Source: Tetradesmus obliquus (lineage: Eukaryota > Chlorophyta > Chlorophyceae > Sphaeropleales > Scenedesmaceae). From it: a stretch of DNA of 64,000 nucleotides. The stretch covers positions 4,450,501-4,514,500 of the forward strand of contig CP126201.1 of the NCBI GenBank assembly GCA_030272155.1, read 5' to 3'. This document shows, piece by piece, positions 11,401 to 23,183 of the stretch. The notes under the pieces are model-generated. The model saw only the letters and a program-made list of their open reading frames with translations. It was not told the origin of the DNA and did no database searches. A program made the position numbers and the translations under genes. Every line of letters starts with the position of its first letter. Within the stretch, counting starts at the first letter, position 1.

Positions 11401-14400
11401 CAGGTGTGCGGGCACCCGTGGGTGGTGGATGGCGGCAAGCTGCCGCCTGTGCAGCGCTGCTGTGAGCAGCAGGAAGGAGGGGCCTTCTTCCCGGTCTGCG
11501 CAGGGCTGTCAAAAGCTGAGCAGAACCAGGCGCTCGCAGGCCTGAAGCAGCAGGTGAGAGTGCATGGAGTGCGCTGCTGTGTTCAACAACCTGCTGTGCT
11601 TTTGGCGCCGCTGCTGTGAACGTGTGTTGGCATTGCTCGCCGGCAATGTATACCAGCATTGCAGCGTTCAACTAAGTCAGCCACACTATGCTGTGCTGCA
11701 GGTGAAGGAGGCCATACCTTCTGTTGAGGAGCGCACCTACAGGAAAGGGCAGCTGCTGGTCGAGCAGGGCAAAGTGCCTGAGGGCTTCTTCCTCATCCTG
11801 CAAGGCACGTGCGAGCTTGTGCTGCTGCACCTTGAGCAGCACAGCGGCAACGGCGCTGCAAATGGCCCTGGCAGCGCAGCTAGCTGCACAGCAGGGGTTT
11901 TGGGGCTGTTGGGTACTGGCACTGGTCTGGTGCTGCCTGCAGTAAAGAAGGAATCTGACATGGACTTTGCAGCAGAACTCAGCGGCAGTACAAGCGATGA
12001 AGATGATGATGGTGAGGAAGAGGGAGAGGATGAAGAGGATGATGCTGGACAGCTGCAGAGTCCAGGGAAGCAAGGCGGACTCTCCTTTGCAAATGGCAGC
12101 TACAGCCCTCTGGCGCAGAGCTTCAATTGGTCTGGCAGGTTCAGTCAAGCTGATAGCAGCAGGAGTCCGACGCCGCCGCAAGTAGCGCTGGCTGCAGCAG
12201 CTGTGCTTGCTGGAGTGATGGCGCCTGCACCAGCTGCTGCCTCATCGGCACTGGCAGCCGCATTGAATGCTGCTGCTGTTGCTGTAGCCCCTGCAGAAGC
12301 AACTGTGGTAGCAGGACTTGATACAGTGCTGGAAGGTAGCAGAGAGCAGCCACAGCAGCAGCAGCAGCATGATGCAGGCATAAGTTTGGAGCATGTGCCA
12401 GACCTCCTGCCTGCACCTCGTTGGCAGTACACAGGTGCTGACTACAACAGCAGCAATACTGACAGCACCAGCAACACCCCTGCAGCAGCCAGTGGCAGCG
12501 CAACCCCAGAGCCTGGTGGCAGCTCCTGCCAGTTGCCCCTGCCTCGAGCACCAGCTGTCAGTGCTGGCCCCATCCTGCTTGGTACCTTACAGGCAGCTGA
12601 AGACGCAGCAGCTGCTGCCTCAGCAGTTGCGGCGGCAGAGGCAACGTTCAGCTTGGATGGCGGCGGCGGCGGCAGCAGGCCGTGCTCAGCCAGTGGCAGG
12701 AACAGGGTCAGGGGCCACTCCCACTCAGTTGACTTCTCTGCGTACGACAGGCAGCAGCTGCCAGAGCTGCGGCGGCAGGTGAGCAAGCAGGTTACCATCC
12801 TGTTGCAGTGACCATTTAAATTGCCCTTTTGGTAGAAGCAGCTGCAGGCAACAGCCACCGCCTGGGTTGCGTGTCTGATGCTTTAGAAGTGAGCTTGCAA
12901 GTACGTTCTGCCTATGTGGCTCGTACATTGTGTGCCTCTGCACATGTCGCACTCACTGGGTACCACCACTCTTTTGTCACCTTACTTCTGTTCGTGATTA
13001 TCATGCACTGCAGGTGTCCGGAGGTGACCCTGGCACCTCACAACACCAGCCAGGATGGCCAGCAGGCGTGCAGCATGGCCTGCCGGCATTCTTCCGCACC
13101 TCCAGGCCTGGCACGCCCAGCAGCCCTTTGCCTGACCTCAAGTAAGTTGCAGATGTAGTCCCAGCCATGCAGGGTGGCTGTACATCACACTGTTGGCAGG
13201 CAGTGTTTGTACCCCTGTATGCTGACGGCTATGCTTGATTTGTCACAATAGTGTTAGTGTCCATTTGCTTTCACACAGCAGCTGAATTTGCTGTCACACA
13301 TCTGCTGTCACCATCTGCTTTGTATTCCATGCACTGCCACGCAGGTACAGCTCCCTTGCGCAAGCCTCGGCGCCTGACCTGCGGCAGCTGATGGCACGCG
13401 GCCGCAGCGGCCACCTGCCCGGCTCACCCGGCGCTGCTGCAGGGCTGCTGGTGCAGCGCAGTGCCAGCAGCGCAACCATGGGCAAGGCATTCAGCAGGTT
13501 GGCGCCAAAAATGAACAGGGGGAGGCCTGCAGGAAGTCACTTTTAACCGCCGGCAGACCGTCTGTGTCGGACATGATAGTGCTCGCAGGAAAGGCAGTAG
13601 TATGCTTGCAGGACGACAGGTCATGCTGTGGTGCCTCCTGGTGATGGTGCCTTCTGGAGATGGTGTAAGCCAGGCCTGCAGCTTCAGCAACACGCACCCA
13701 TGTTTTGCTGCGCTGGCGGCCATGCACTGCAGGGCCATGCGGCGCAGCGAGAGCATGCACAAGCGCATGAAGCAGCTGGTGGTGCAGGCCAAGATGCTGA
13801 CGGAGCACAACTCTAAGCGCCAGGAGCTGGTCGGCATCAGGTACGTGCCTGTAGGCTTTTGGTGAGCTGGCGCAGTGCTGCAGATGCAGGACTTGGCATA
13901 ATGTGAGCAACCACGTTCACGCAACAAAATGTGTTGTGATATTGTTATTGCAATGCTGCGTAGCCCTGGGTTTGCTTCGTGGGTTGTGTTCAGTGGAACA
14001 CTTTTGGTTGTTGAGCTTAGTCTGCACATTCATCATGTCACCACCTGCACTCTGGTCGAAGCTTTGTGATTCGAAAGATGTGGCTGCTGTTTCATGTGCA
14101 GGGGCCCTGGCCAGGTCGTTGGTGACACCACGCTAGGCAGCAGGGCTGTGCCAGCCACCGCCACAGTACGCGCCCGCACAAGAATGCAGGTGCTGCTGGT
14201 GCGGCGGGCAGATGCTGCTGCGCTCAAGCACCAGCCTGGCATCAAAGCAGCGCTGTACAGGACGCAGACGGAGTCCTCTGTGCTTGATGTCCTCGAGAGC
14301 TTTGCCACGTACGATAACGAGGTCACAACCATAGATGAGCTGCGGAAGAGCCTAGCTGCAGCCTCCAGCAGCTTTTCTGCAGCTGCACAGCTCAGCGCCA

Positions 14401-15140
14401 TTGCTGCTGCATCAGGCTACAGCGGCAGCCAAAGCCAAACATGTGGCCAGCCAGGAGTAGGCCAGAGCAGCGGGGTGTTTCCTGCAGGATTGGCAGTAGG
14501 CGCAGCAGCAGGCGCAGGTAGTGGCAGCAGTAGCGTAGCTTTTTCAGGAGGTGCAGTGCCAACGTCTCCAAGGGGTGATGCTGGCACAGCGCTGGGGAGC
14601 AGCAGGGTTGGGAGCAGTCCTAGTTTCACAGCAGCAATGGCAGCAGCAGCTGGTGGTGCCTTTGGCGGCACGGGCGGGTATAACACGGCCAGCTTCAGTG
14701 CACTGGGAGCACTGCGGCCTGCAAGTAGAGGCAACAGCTTTACAGCAGCGGCAGCTGCGCAGGCTGCTGCAGCAGCACAAGGGGCAGCAGGGACATCTGG
14801 CCCACTGTCGCAGCTGCCTTCACAGGGCTCTGGGTTACTGGCAGGCACTGGCTACTCGACGTCACCCAGCAGCAGCACTGTGTTGAGTGGCGTGGGCAGC
14901 GGCGGTTTTGGCATGATGTCAGGGTTGCAGCACCATGCATCTCCCAGCAGAGGCAGCAGCAGCACTCGCTTTGCGCTGAGTGCTGCTGCGAGTGGCAGCG
15001 TCCCAATCTCGCGGGAGCTGTCGCCAGTGCCGACCAGCACATCAGCAGCACTGGCTGCTGCTGCTAGGGAGGCAGCAGGTGTCGGCAGCAGGCAGCTGTC
15101 TCAGCGTGCGATGTTCCAGCAGAGGCAGCAGCAGCAGTAG
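8402..15140 (+). CDS. CaMKK/GRIK-like Ser/Thr kinase with a split cyclic-nucleotide-binding fold; 5' end incomplete
   Basis: Exons: 8402-8512, 8682-9803, 9984-10114, 10308-10437, 10665-10815, 11021-11178, 11404-11553, 11702-12778, 13014-13141, 13345-13497, 13733-13840, 14102-15140; 1,485 residues from 8402, plus a likely missing first exon. Kinase parts in order: GRGAHGTV loop, FAMK (beta-3 Lys), an insert of about 330 Ser/Ala-rich residues, helix C in [17 protein letters not shown] (471-478), DFG (491-493), APE (516-518), HPWVV. HGD in place of HRD and the [13 protein letters not shown] start recall plant GRIK/CaMKK kinases upstream of SnRK1; this is inference. A CNB-like half (residues 652-696, [11 protein letters not shown]) is parted by about 435 residues from the second half (1141 on, [10 protein letters not shown]...ATVRART). 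The usual phosphate-cassette Glu and Arg are not evident, so ligand binding is doubtful. The intron at 8513 starts with GC. Confidence 0.8.
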
Positions 15141-15425
15141 CACTAGAGTCAGCGACGTGACGCTCCTTACTGCAGAGGGAGCTGCAGAACTCAACCATTG
15201 TTTCACTGCTGTGGGTTTCATGTGATAATTACTGCACATGCCTTTTGCTGTTTCATTTGCCATTTTGTTTGGGATATGAAAGTGACGTTCATGACCTGAT
15301 TGTGGCTGCTGGGCACCGCCTGCGAAGGTAGAACCTCCAACCTGATGCTGCCTGTTTGTGACGCATTGATGGACTCCATCTGAGATGTGTGGGCACACTG
15401 AGCATCGTACATGGTGTGTTGCTTC

Positions 15426-15430
15426 TGTAA
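15426..15430 (+). terminator. Candidate polyadenylation signal TGTAA for the kinase gene
   Basis: TGTAA lies 286 nt after the TAG stop of the kinase gene, a normal 3' UTR distance in chlorophyte algae, where TGTAA is the main polyadenylation signal. This short motif also occurs by chance. Confidence 0.4.
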
Positions 15431-15824
15431 CGAAGTCTGAAGCAATTCCGACTGTCAGAAGTGTAAGAAGTTTTCACCTTGTGAGGGCCGGTTGCTTTAA
15501 AAGTCCGGGCCTTGCGGGGTGGATCACATCGCCCCATACCATGCACCCCGTCACGGCATGTCATTTAGGGTTTGGTGGCTGCACATCAGTTGCAATTCAA
15601 AAACCTCCAGCATGTATGACACCAGTGCTTACCAGCTTCAGAATTATTGTTCGCTTGGCTGCTTGACATAAGCTCTCTGTGCTCCGCTTATGCACCAGTG
15701 AGCAGTGGTCGCAGATTCCAAACACCTCGACGACGTGTCTCGAAGCGCTCAAGCAAGAGCACATAACACGAATTTGGCTGTCTCCATGTCATGCTCTCCA
15801 AGTTGCAACTCACTGCTACTGCAG

Positions 15825-18423
15825 GCCAGCAGTGTCTCCATTCTGGAGGGACTATGGCCTGCTGAAACGGTCATCTGCTTCAGCTGCTGCTGCAAAGACG
15901 CAGCAAAAGAATGTGGGGAACTTGTTGTTGGCAGCACAGCATGCAGTTTGCTGAAGGCCGCTGTGACCGATGCCTGCAAGGAGTTTGCAGCACAGCGCCT
16001 GGCACCAGACGCCAACTACAACTATGCGCCATGTAATGCAGCAAAGGCCGCAACGGTCAAACGCTTGCAGGAGCAAGTGACTTGGGGTGGCCAGGCAGGC
16101 AGGCCAGCACATCCTGCAGGGCCAAGCCATGTCAGACCTGCTGTGCATGCCCATCCAGCAGTAGCTTGCAGAGGTGCTGGTGGGCTGCGGAGCCCGCTTC
16201 ACCTTTGCTCAGGTGCTGGCAGCTGTGGCCAGCAGGGCAGCAGCCGGCACTGCATGCAGTGAGAGTGCGCCAGGGCCTAATGTGTGGATGCAGGCCTACA
16301 GGCAGCTTGAGCTGGAGCGGCCTCGTGACATGCCTGCAGTCGCTGAGGCGCTGTGCTGCGGTGATGACCTTACAGCATTGCTGGTGAGCCCTGTGCGGTG
16401 GCATGCCGCCATTGACTGTCAGTGCAGCTTTTGCTACTTGCTGTTGTACGAGCCTAAAAAAATTGCTGACCATGTCCAGTGCGGCTCTGGGGCCCTCACA
16501 TGTGCGGCACTACACATGCAGGGGTCTGTTGGCTGGCGTGTGTCAGAAGGCCCGACGGACACGCCATCCCATGAGGTGCTGCCACAACAGCTGCAAGATG
16601 TAGTATGCCTGGATCTGGCAACAACACCACAGCCTGCACCGGACTCCGATCTTGAAGATGATTGGTTTGCATTGCATCTGGAACAAATGGATCCGCTGGT
16701 GCAGCTGCTGGAGCTGCCAGCTGCAGCACGGCTCAGCACACAGGCTTTGCAGAGCCTTGTGAACATCGCTCTCAAGGTATGTGTGTGTTTGCAGTTTTGC
16801 TGCACCATGAGTAGGTTGCCAGCAACACATTTCGTTGATGGTCTACATGGCTAGACAGTGTGGCTGACAGGAACAACGCAGCCCAGGTAACAAAGCAGGA
16901 TGTCTTGTTTGAGCACCGTACTGTGCAAACATGCCGCCTTGACATAACAAACATGCTCTGCATGATTGCAGGTGCGCCCCACAGGCGATAGTTTTGGTGT
17001 GGAGCTGCTGCTGGGGTTACCAGCAGCGCAGCAGCTGAGCAGCGAAGCAGTGGCTGGACTGGTGCAGCCAGCTGTAGCACATGACCACTGTGTGGATACC
17101 TTGCTCACTGCCTGCAGCGCAAGTGATGAATGCCACTGCCCTGGGGCAGCTGCTGCTGTTGGTAGTGAACACCAGCACTGGATGTAAGTGGCCAAAGATG
17201 ACTTGCCAGCTGCTACGGCTACCAGCAGCACAGCAACTCAGCGGCGACTTGGTGGGACAGCTGTTGGAGGCAGCTCTGCAGAACCGCACTGGAGATGCAT
17301 GGTTGGTGGGAAGATTCCTGGAAGGGCTTGTGGGCCTGCCTGGGGCACACCACATCAGCAGCAGCAGCATGAAAAGGCTGCTGCAGACGTTAACAGCACA
17401 CGAACAGCAGTCCAATTTTCACCTGCTAGTGAACCTTCCAGCCGCACAGCAGCTCAGCAGGGCGAGTGTGGCTCGGCTGCTACAGACCGCACTGGAACAT
17501 GACCATGAAATGGGCTTCTGTCTACTGGCTGCTCGGCCGGCAGCACAACAGTTGGACAGTGCAGCTGTAGGACAGGTACTACAGGCAGCTGCCAGCCGAG
17601 GCAATTGCAGGTACCTAGAGCTGCTGCTTGAGCTGCCAGCAGCACAGCAGCTCAGCAGCAGCTGCACAGCACAGGCGTTAGAGGCAGTATTGGTAGCTGA
17701 GCAGCACCACTGCGTGCGGCTGCTGTGCAAGTTGCCTGCAGCGGAGGAGCTGGAAGAGCTGGCAGTGGCAGCGTTGCTGCAGGCGGCAATAAAGATCAAG
17801 TGTGATGGATGTGTGAGGGCGCTGTGTCAGCTTCCTGGAGCATATGACTTGGCAGAGGAGGCAGTGGTCAGCCTGGTGCATGCTGTAGTGCAGCAAGCTG
17901 CCTGCATGCCTGGTGGGGCCGTCAGGCAGTGCAGGGCTGCTGAGCCTGCCCGCAGCACAGAGCTTCAGCAGCAGCACGATAGACACACTGCTGCATGCAG
18001 CAGTGCAGGCAGGATGCGCAGGCGCAGCGCGACTGCTGTGTGGGCTGCCTGGAAAGCCCAGCTGTGAGTTGCATGAAGTCACTTCAGTGATGGCACAGCT
18101 TGCAGCAGCAGATGAACACCCTGCTGGGCATCCGTGCAACTGCGCACAAGCTGTACTGGAGCTCCTGCAGGCAGCCACACCTGCAGACATCACTGCACAG
18201 CTTGCAGGAGAGATGCAGCATGATGCACCCGCAAGCAGCAGTGGCAGCAGTGGCAACGCAGTGCTGGTGGGCTTGCTGACCAGCGGGCTGCCAGTGGACG
18301 TGCTGCAGCAGCTGCCGCTGCCAGAGGTGTGCTGCTTGATGCAGGCAGCCGAGCACTGCTCAGCGGAGGGTGTGGGCTGCTTGCACTCACAGCTATGGAG
18401 CTCTTTGTTTGATGCGCTCTGAG
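15825..18423 (+). pseudogene. LPAAQQL-repeat gene, copy 1, with frame breaks
   Basis: First of four tandem relatives. Exon-like blocks 15825-16383, 16522-16776 and 16972-18423 are joined by GT-AG introns at the same places as in copies 2-4. The first block resembles the second half of an F-box (GLWPAETVICFSC) and is followed by CGARFTFAQ. The third block is a run of 33-residue repeats with LPAAQQL motifs (for example LLQAAASRGNC then LELLLELPAAQQ). Breaks relative to the copies: an extra G in the run at 16084-16087, TAG at 16162-16164 where copy 3 has GAG, a frame change near 17102-17110, a 2-nt loss near 17893, and an early TGA at 18421-18423. Degraded repeat sequence (ALASVMAARQMD) continues past the stop. 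The true 5' end is not resolved. Function unknown. Confidence 0.6.
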
Positions 18424-19733
18424 CCAAACTCTGGGGCCATCAAGGCGATTCGAGGGTGCAGCACTGGCAAGCGTCATGGCTGCCCGCCAGATGGATACTT
18501 CAGCTTTGAATTGCATGCTAAAGCGCTGGTCAGTGACGGTCAAGGGATACAGCAGCTGGCATGGGGACCCTGTACAGGATGAGCGCAGTGCTCGAGTGCA
18601 AGTACTACTCTAGTAGGCTTGCCAGCATGGGACTGCTGGCAGCGTCTTGTTGCAATGTTGCAGTGGTGTGAGGGCGGTGGTAGCAGCTCCTGGGAGCATC
18701 CTGCTGCTGGAGGGCATGCTGTGCCTGCAACACTTGTTAAAGGCTGGCTTGATGCGTAATGCCCTAGCAGGCTGTGCAGCTGTCAGACGGCCAGCGTTTG
18801 TTGGTTTGCGCGGAGTTCAGGGCTTTTGTGGGCTCTGGTTGCACAACACCCCAGTATGGGAGCTGTGAAAGGCGGCATCAACAGCAGCAGCTCTGGGCAT
18901 CATGCCAGGAATGATGCAGCAGCATGCACGGCCCCAGGCAGCAGCAGCATGTTGTGTTGCGCTTGTCACACTTTGTGCTGCTGCTGCAAGAAAAGTTGCA
19001 ATTACAGTTACAGTTACAATCTGCATATGGCTGCGAGTGGCAGTGTGGTGATGTTGTGGGAGATGTCGCCAGTGCCGGCCAGTACAAGAGCAGCTGGTTG
19101 CTGCTGCCAGGCTGGCAGCAGGTGATGGCAATAGTTGGCCATCTCAGCGTGCGATGTTGCAGCAGAGGCCGTCACAGTCCGCTTGAAACGGCTTATGCAG
19201 GCATTAGTTGACTTGCTGAGGGCTGCACGAGCTCCGTGCAGACAGGATGCTCATCCTCACCCAGGCTGCGTTGGTTTTCCAGGAGCACCAAAGCATCAGG
19301 ATATGTTGAGCTGCTGCTAAGCCATCAGAAACGGACCTTGACACATAACAGAAGTGATGCAGTGGGTAATTCGCCAGGATCAGCTTTCAGCTCATTGAAC
19401 TCCACCAGAGCTGCAATGCCAGTATGCCCTGGCATAAGCTGACTCCTTCATGGCATGTCATGCAGGGTTCGGTGGCAGCATATCCCTCCATACGAGCATT
19501 AAGCAGGTACAAACACGCATCGTTTCTCAACATAAGACATGGTTAGAACAGTGAGCTGTAGCGGACTCTGTGCGCAGTTACTCAAATGCAGCAGTGAGTT
19601 TTGCCGACAGACAGGCTGCTGGGGAAGCTGCCGAACGAGCTGGCCGAACTTCACACAGTTACCTTAGAAAACAACATCACGGATGACTGCAGCTGTGTTG
19701 AGCTGTTCGCAGGACAGCCCCCTGCTGTTGCAG
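18424..19733. other. Spacer between repeat-gene copies 1 and 2, with duplicated flanking sequence
   Basis: No intact gene. It holds the decayed tail of copy 1, the kinase-tail relic listed separately (18890-19175), and a segment near 19443-19480 resembling 15555-15590 upstream of copy 1 (shared GGCATGTCAT followed by AGGGTT). It therefore represents the left part of the duplicated unit. Confidence 0.5.
18890..19175 (+). pseudogene. Relic of the kinase gene's 3' end
   Basis: Similar to the last exon of the kinase gene at about 14910-15125. Shared blocks include GAGATGTCGCCAGTGCC against GAGCTGTCGCCAGTGCC and TCTCAGCGTGCGATGTT (identical in both), in the same order and at similar spacing. The frame is not kept. 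Position and spacing (about 3.9-4.0 kb) match the spacing between repeat-gene copies 1 and 2, so this marks the left end of the duplicated unit. Confidence 0.65.
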
Positions 19734-22286
19734 GCCAGCACTGTCTGCATTTTGGCGGGACTGTGGCCTGCTGCAACGGTCATCTGCTTCAGCTGCTCGT
19801 GCAAGGATGCAGCAGATGTATGTGGAGAGCTATTTGTTGGCAACACAGCACGCAGTCTGCTAGAGGGCGCCGTGGCAGATGCTTGCAAAGACTTTGCAGC
19901 TGTAGAAGAAATGCCATTCTGGTGCCATGCAGAACACATCCAGCGTTGTGCAGCAAAAGACAAGGTTGTCATACGGCTGCACAATCAAGTGGCGTGGATG
20001 CTCAAGCATGCAGGGCAGCATATACTGCAAGGTCAAGTCATGACAGCAGCCTTGCTGCGCATGCCAGTCCACTCAGACCTTGCAGCAGTGCTGGTGGGCT
20101 TCGGAGCTCGCTTCACCTTTGCTCAGCTGCAGGAAGATATTGCCACAGCTGCGGCAGGCGCAGCCTATAGTGTGCCAGCGCTCCACATCTGGATGAAGGC
20201 CTACAGGCAGCATGGCCTGGCTCGACCCTCGGACATGCCTGCACTTGTAGAGGCGCTGTGCTGTGGCGATGAATTGACTGAAGACGTACTGGTGAGCCCA
20301 ATGTGCTACACATCCAGAGCATGTCATGCTCAAACCGCAATCAGCAGTTCAATGCCACGATCATAGCAGTGGGTGTGAACTGTGTTCAGCATAATGGGCA
20401 GGACGCACAGCCAGGTGGCCATGCAAGGCCTTGAGCTCGAGCTGCTGAACAGCATGCTGCATATGCACGGCACCCTCACGAAGCAGGCAGCTGCTGTATT
20501 CAGCAGGCAGCTGGAATGTCAATAACAGTTTTTAATATGCATGCCGCATAAAATGCCGCGGAGCCTTCACTGCTCAAACTGTGTCTTGTGTGACTGCTAC
20601 CCTCACATCATGAGTGCTGGCATGACAGCGGCTCGTACATCTTCAAGCTGCGGTTGCAGGTGAAGATTACAGCAGCCAATCTGCAGGACCGTTACATACT
20701 GCGTTGTGTTTGTGTGCTGCCGATTGTGCATGGTGTATGCAGGGGCCTGATGGCTGGTACGCGTCAGAAGACCCACCGCCTGCGCCGCGCAACGAGGTGC
20801 TGCCACAGCAGCTGCAGGACGTGTTGGTGCTGGCTGTGGTCATGCTGCGCAGGCCTTCTTTTGACACATTTGACGAGAATTATGTGAAGTTTGATGGACA
20901 CAACTGCCACTTTTTGAATGGACCCGAGATGTCCCGACTGGACAGCTTTGCAGAGCTGTTGGAGTCACCAGCTACAAGGCAGATCAGTGCACATGCGCTA
21001 CACAGCTTGCTCAAGGTTGCTCAGAAGGTGGGTTTGTTGCGCAGCAGTTTCAGCATTGTTGGTTGCAAGCCTTGATATGTATACAATGTAAGAGCATGCA
21101 GCAGCTGGCAATGATAGCAACACACCAATTGTTGTCAGGCACCATGATACAAGCGACTGACGTAGCAATGCTGTCCTGTCCTGCTGCTGTTCCTGATGAG
21201 TGCAGGTGGGATTTCATCATGAGAACAGCATGGGGATGCTGCTGGGGCTGCCAGCAGCCCTGCAGCTGCGCCCCGCTTCTGTGGCAGAGCTGCTGCAGGC
21301 ACATGTACGCCACTTCAGCTTAAGCATCTGCCATCTGCTTGCGCTGCCAGCCGCACAAGAGATGGACACAGACAGCGTGCTGAAGCTGCTGCAGCAGGCT
21401 GTAACTTGTGGCAATACATGGATGGTAAGGGACCTGGTCAAACTGCCAGCTGCACAGCAGATGAGCAGCACTGTTATGGGACAGATGATGATGTCAGCTG
21501 TGGAGCAAGCAATCCAAGCACTAAGCCAGCGCTAACAACCATATGGTGGAAGCTGCCGCAGAATATCTCATTGAGGCGCTTGTGACGTATCCAGCAGCTG
21601 ATGATGTACCCAGTGGCATTGTGGAGCACCTACTACAAGCTGTTATTGATGGCAAGCTTCATGACCGTTTCATGCGGCAGCTGTTGCAGCTGCCCACAGC
21701 TCAACAAGTCAACAGCAGCGCCGTGGTGCAGCTGGTGCATGCAGCAAACAAGAACAACAACCCCAACATACTGCGCATGTTAGAGCAGCTGCCAGCAGCA
21801 CAACAACTGAGCAGCAAAGCAGCTGATCAACCAGTGTAGGCCAGTGTAGGCGTATCGACCTTGCCCGCAGCGCAGCACTCAGTCAAATCTTCAGCATCAG
21901 CAGCACAATAGACACAATGCATCATGCAGCAGCACAGGCGGGATGCACAGTATATCACCGTATATGGACTTCATGCAGATCCCAGCTCTGAGATGCTTGG
22001 AGTGATGGCACGGTGCGCAGCACTGCTGGCAGCAGCTTTGCACAATGCTGGTGAGCAGCCATGCAGCTGCACAGAAGGTGTGCTGGAGATGCTACAGGCA
22101 GCCACGCCTGTACATACGACTTGCAGCTTGCAGGAGAACAGCATGAAGATGATGCTTCTGCCAGCAGCAGCAACAGCAGCGGAAAATGGCAGCGCGGTGC
22201 TGGTGGGCTTGCTGGCCAGCGGGCTGCCAGCTGCCTCTGCCGCAGGTGTACTGCTGCATGCAAGCAGCCGCGCATGCTTCAGCTGA
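19734..22286 (+). pseudogene. LPAAQQL-repeat gene, copy 2, internally deleted
   Basis: Exon-like blocks: 19734-20291 (fully open, 186 codons, donor CTG|GTGAGC), 20743-21027 (open, 95 codons) and 21206 onward. The first block carries the N-terminal module (GLWPAATVICFSC, then FGARFTFAQ, then WMKAYRQHGLARPSDMP), so it is the best guide to that module. The third block meets TAA at 21533-21535, resumes in another frame, and meets TAG at 21837-21839. From there it jumps to sequence matching the late part of copy 3, so roughly eight repeats are missing. It ends at 22284-22286, with a further decayed repeat near 22390-22415. A pseudogene is the simplest reading; a shortened product from the first two exons cannot be excluded. 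Confidence 0.6.
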
Positions 22287-23183
22287 GGGGTCGGGCTGCT
22301 TTTTCAATGAGTCGTGGAGCTGTTTGTTGAGGCGATGCGAGCCAACACGTTGAGGCATTTGAAGATGATTGACGTGGTGGTCGCACTGGCAAGCCTCATG
22401 GCTGCCAGCCACAATGGTGTATATTGTTGCGCATGTCGCCAAGGCAGTTGCGGACAGCTGATGCAGCAGCAAGCACATAGGCCATGTGCGACCTGTGAGC
22501 CTTACTGGCAGAACGTGTCTGGAGCAGGCCGGTGTTTCAGCTTGCAGATGTCTCAGCACACGCAGTACAATGTAGTAGTCATCTATGAATCGTCTTGACT
22601 GCAGGTGCATGTTACTCTGATCTTTTGAGTCTTAAGCAAGTATTGAGATATGGCAACGGGCATATTGAATCAATTGCTGCACCAGCCATATGCCGGTATG
22701 ACCTTCCAGCCTGGCTCAGGCTGCTCAAGCAATTGCACCTTGCAAGATGCAGCGTCAAGGGAGCGCCTGTGCATGTGCCTGCTGCTGTAAGATATCAGAC
22801 ACGACACCGCCGTGATTACAAGGATATCAGCTGTCACGTCGAGCAATCGGTTCTCCACAATCATACCCCAAGCACAGCACCTACAAGCCCAGCACCTACC
22901 TGTAATGACAGCGTGTTATCTAGGGTTTGATTACTGTGATATAGTCCGATAAGCCCAGCAACGATACACCAGCATGAAGCAGCTCTGTCAGGTAGATTCA
23001 AGGCTGCACATTGTAGCCAAACTGCCTGTGCCAGGTTCACGTATGCACGGCGTGGCAGTAGCAGCAGGTGCCGGACGAGCTCGACGACCCCGGGCATGAA
23101 GAGCCCGAGGAACAGCCTACACAGCATTAAGGGATACCGCAGCTATGTTGCGCTGTCCGCGTGACAATACGCTGCTGTTGCAG
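22287..23183. other. Spacer between repeat-gene copies 2 and 3
   Basis: Holds decayed repeat sequence to about 22420, then nothing recognisable. No clear kinase-tail relic was found here, unlike the spacer before copy 2. Confidence 0.4.
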
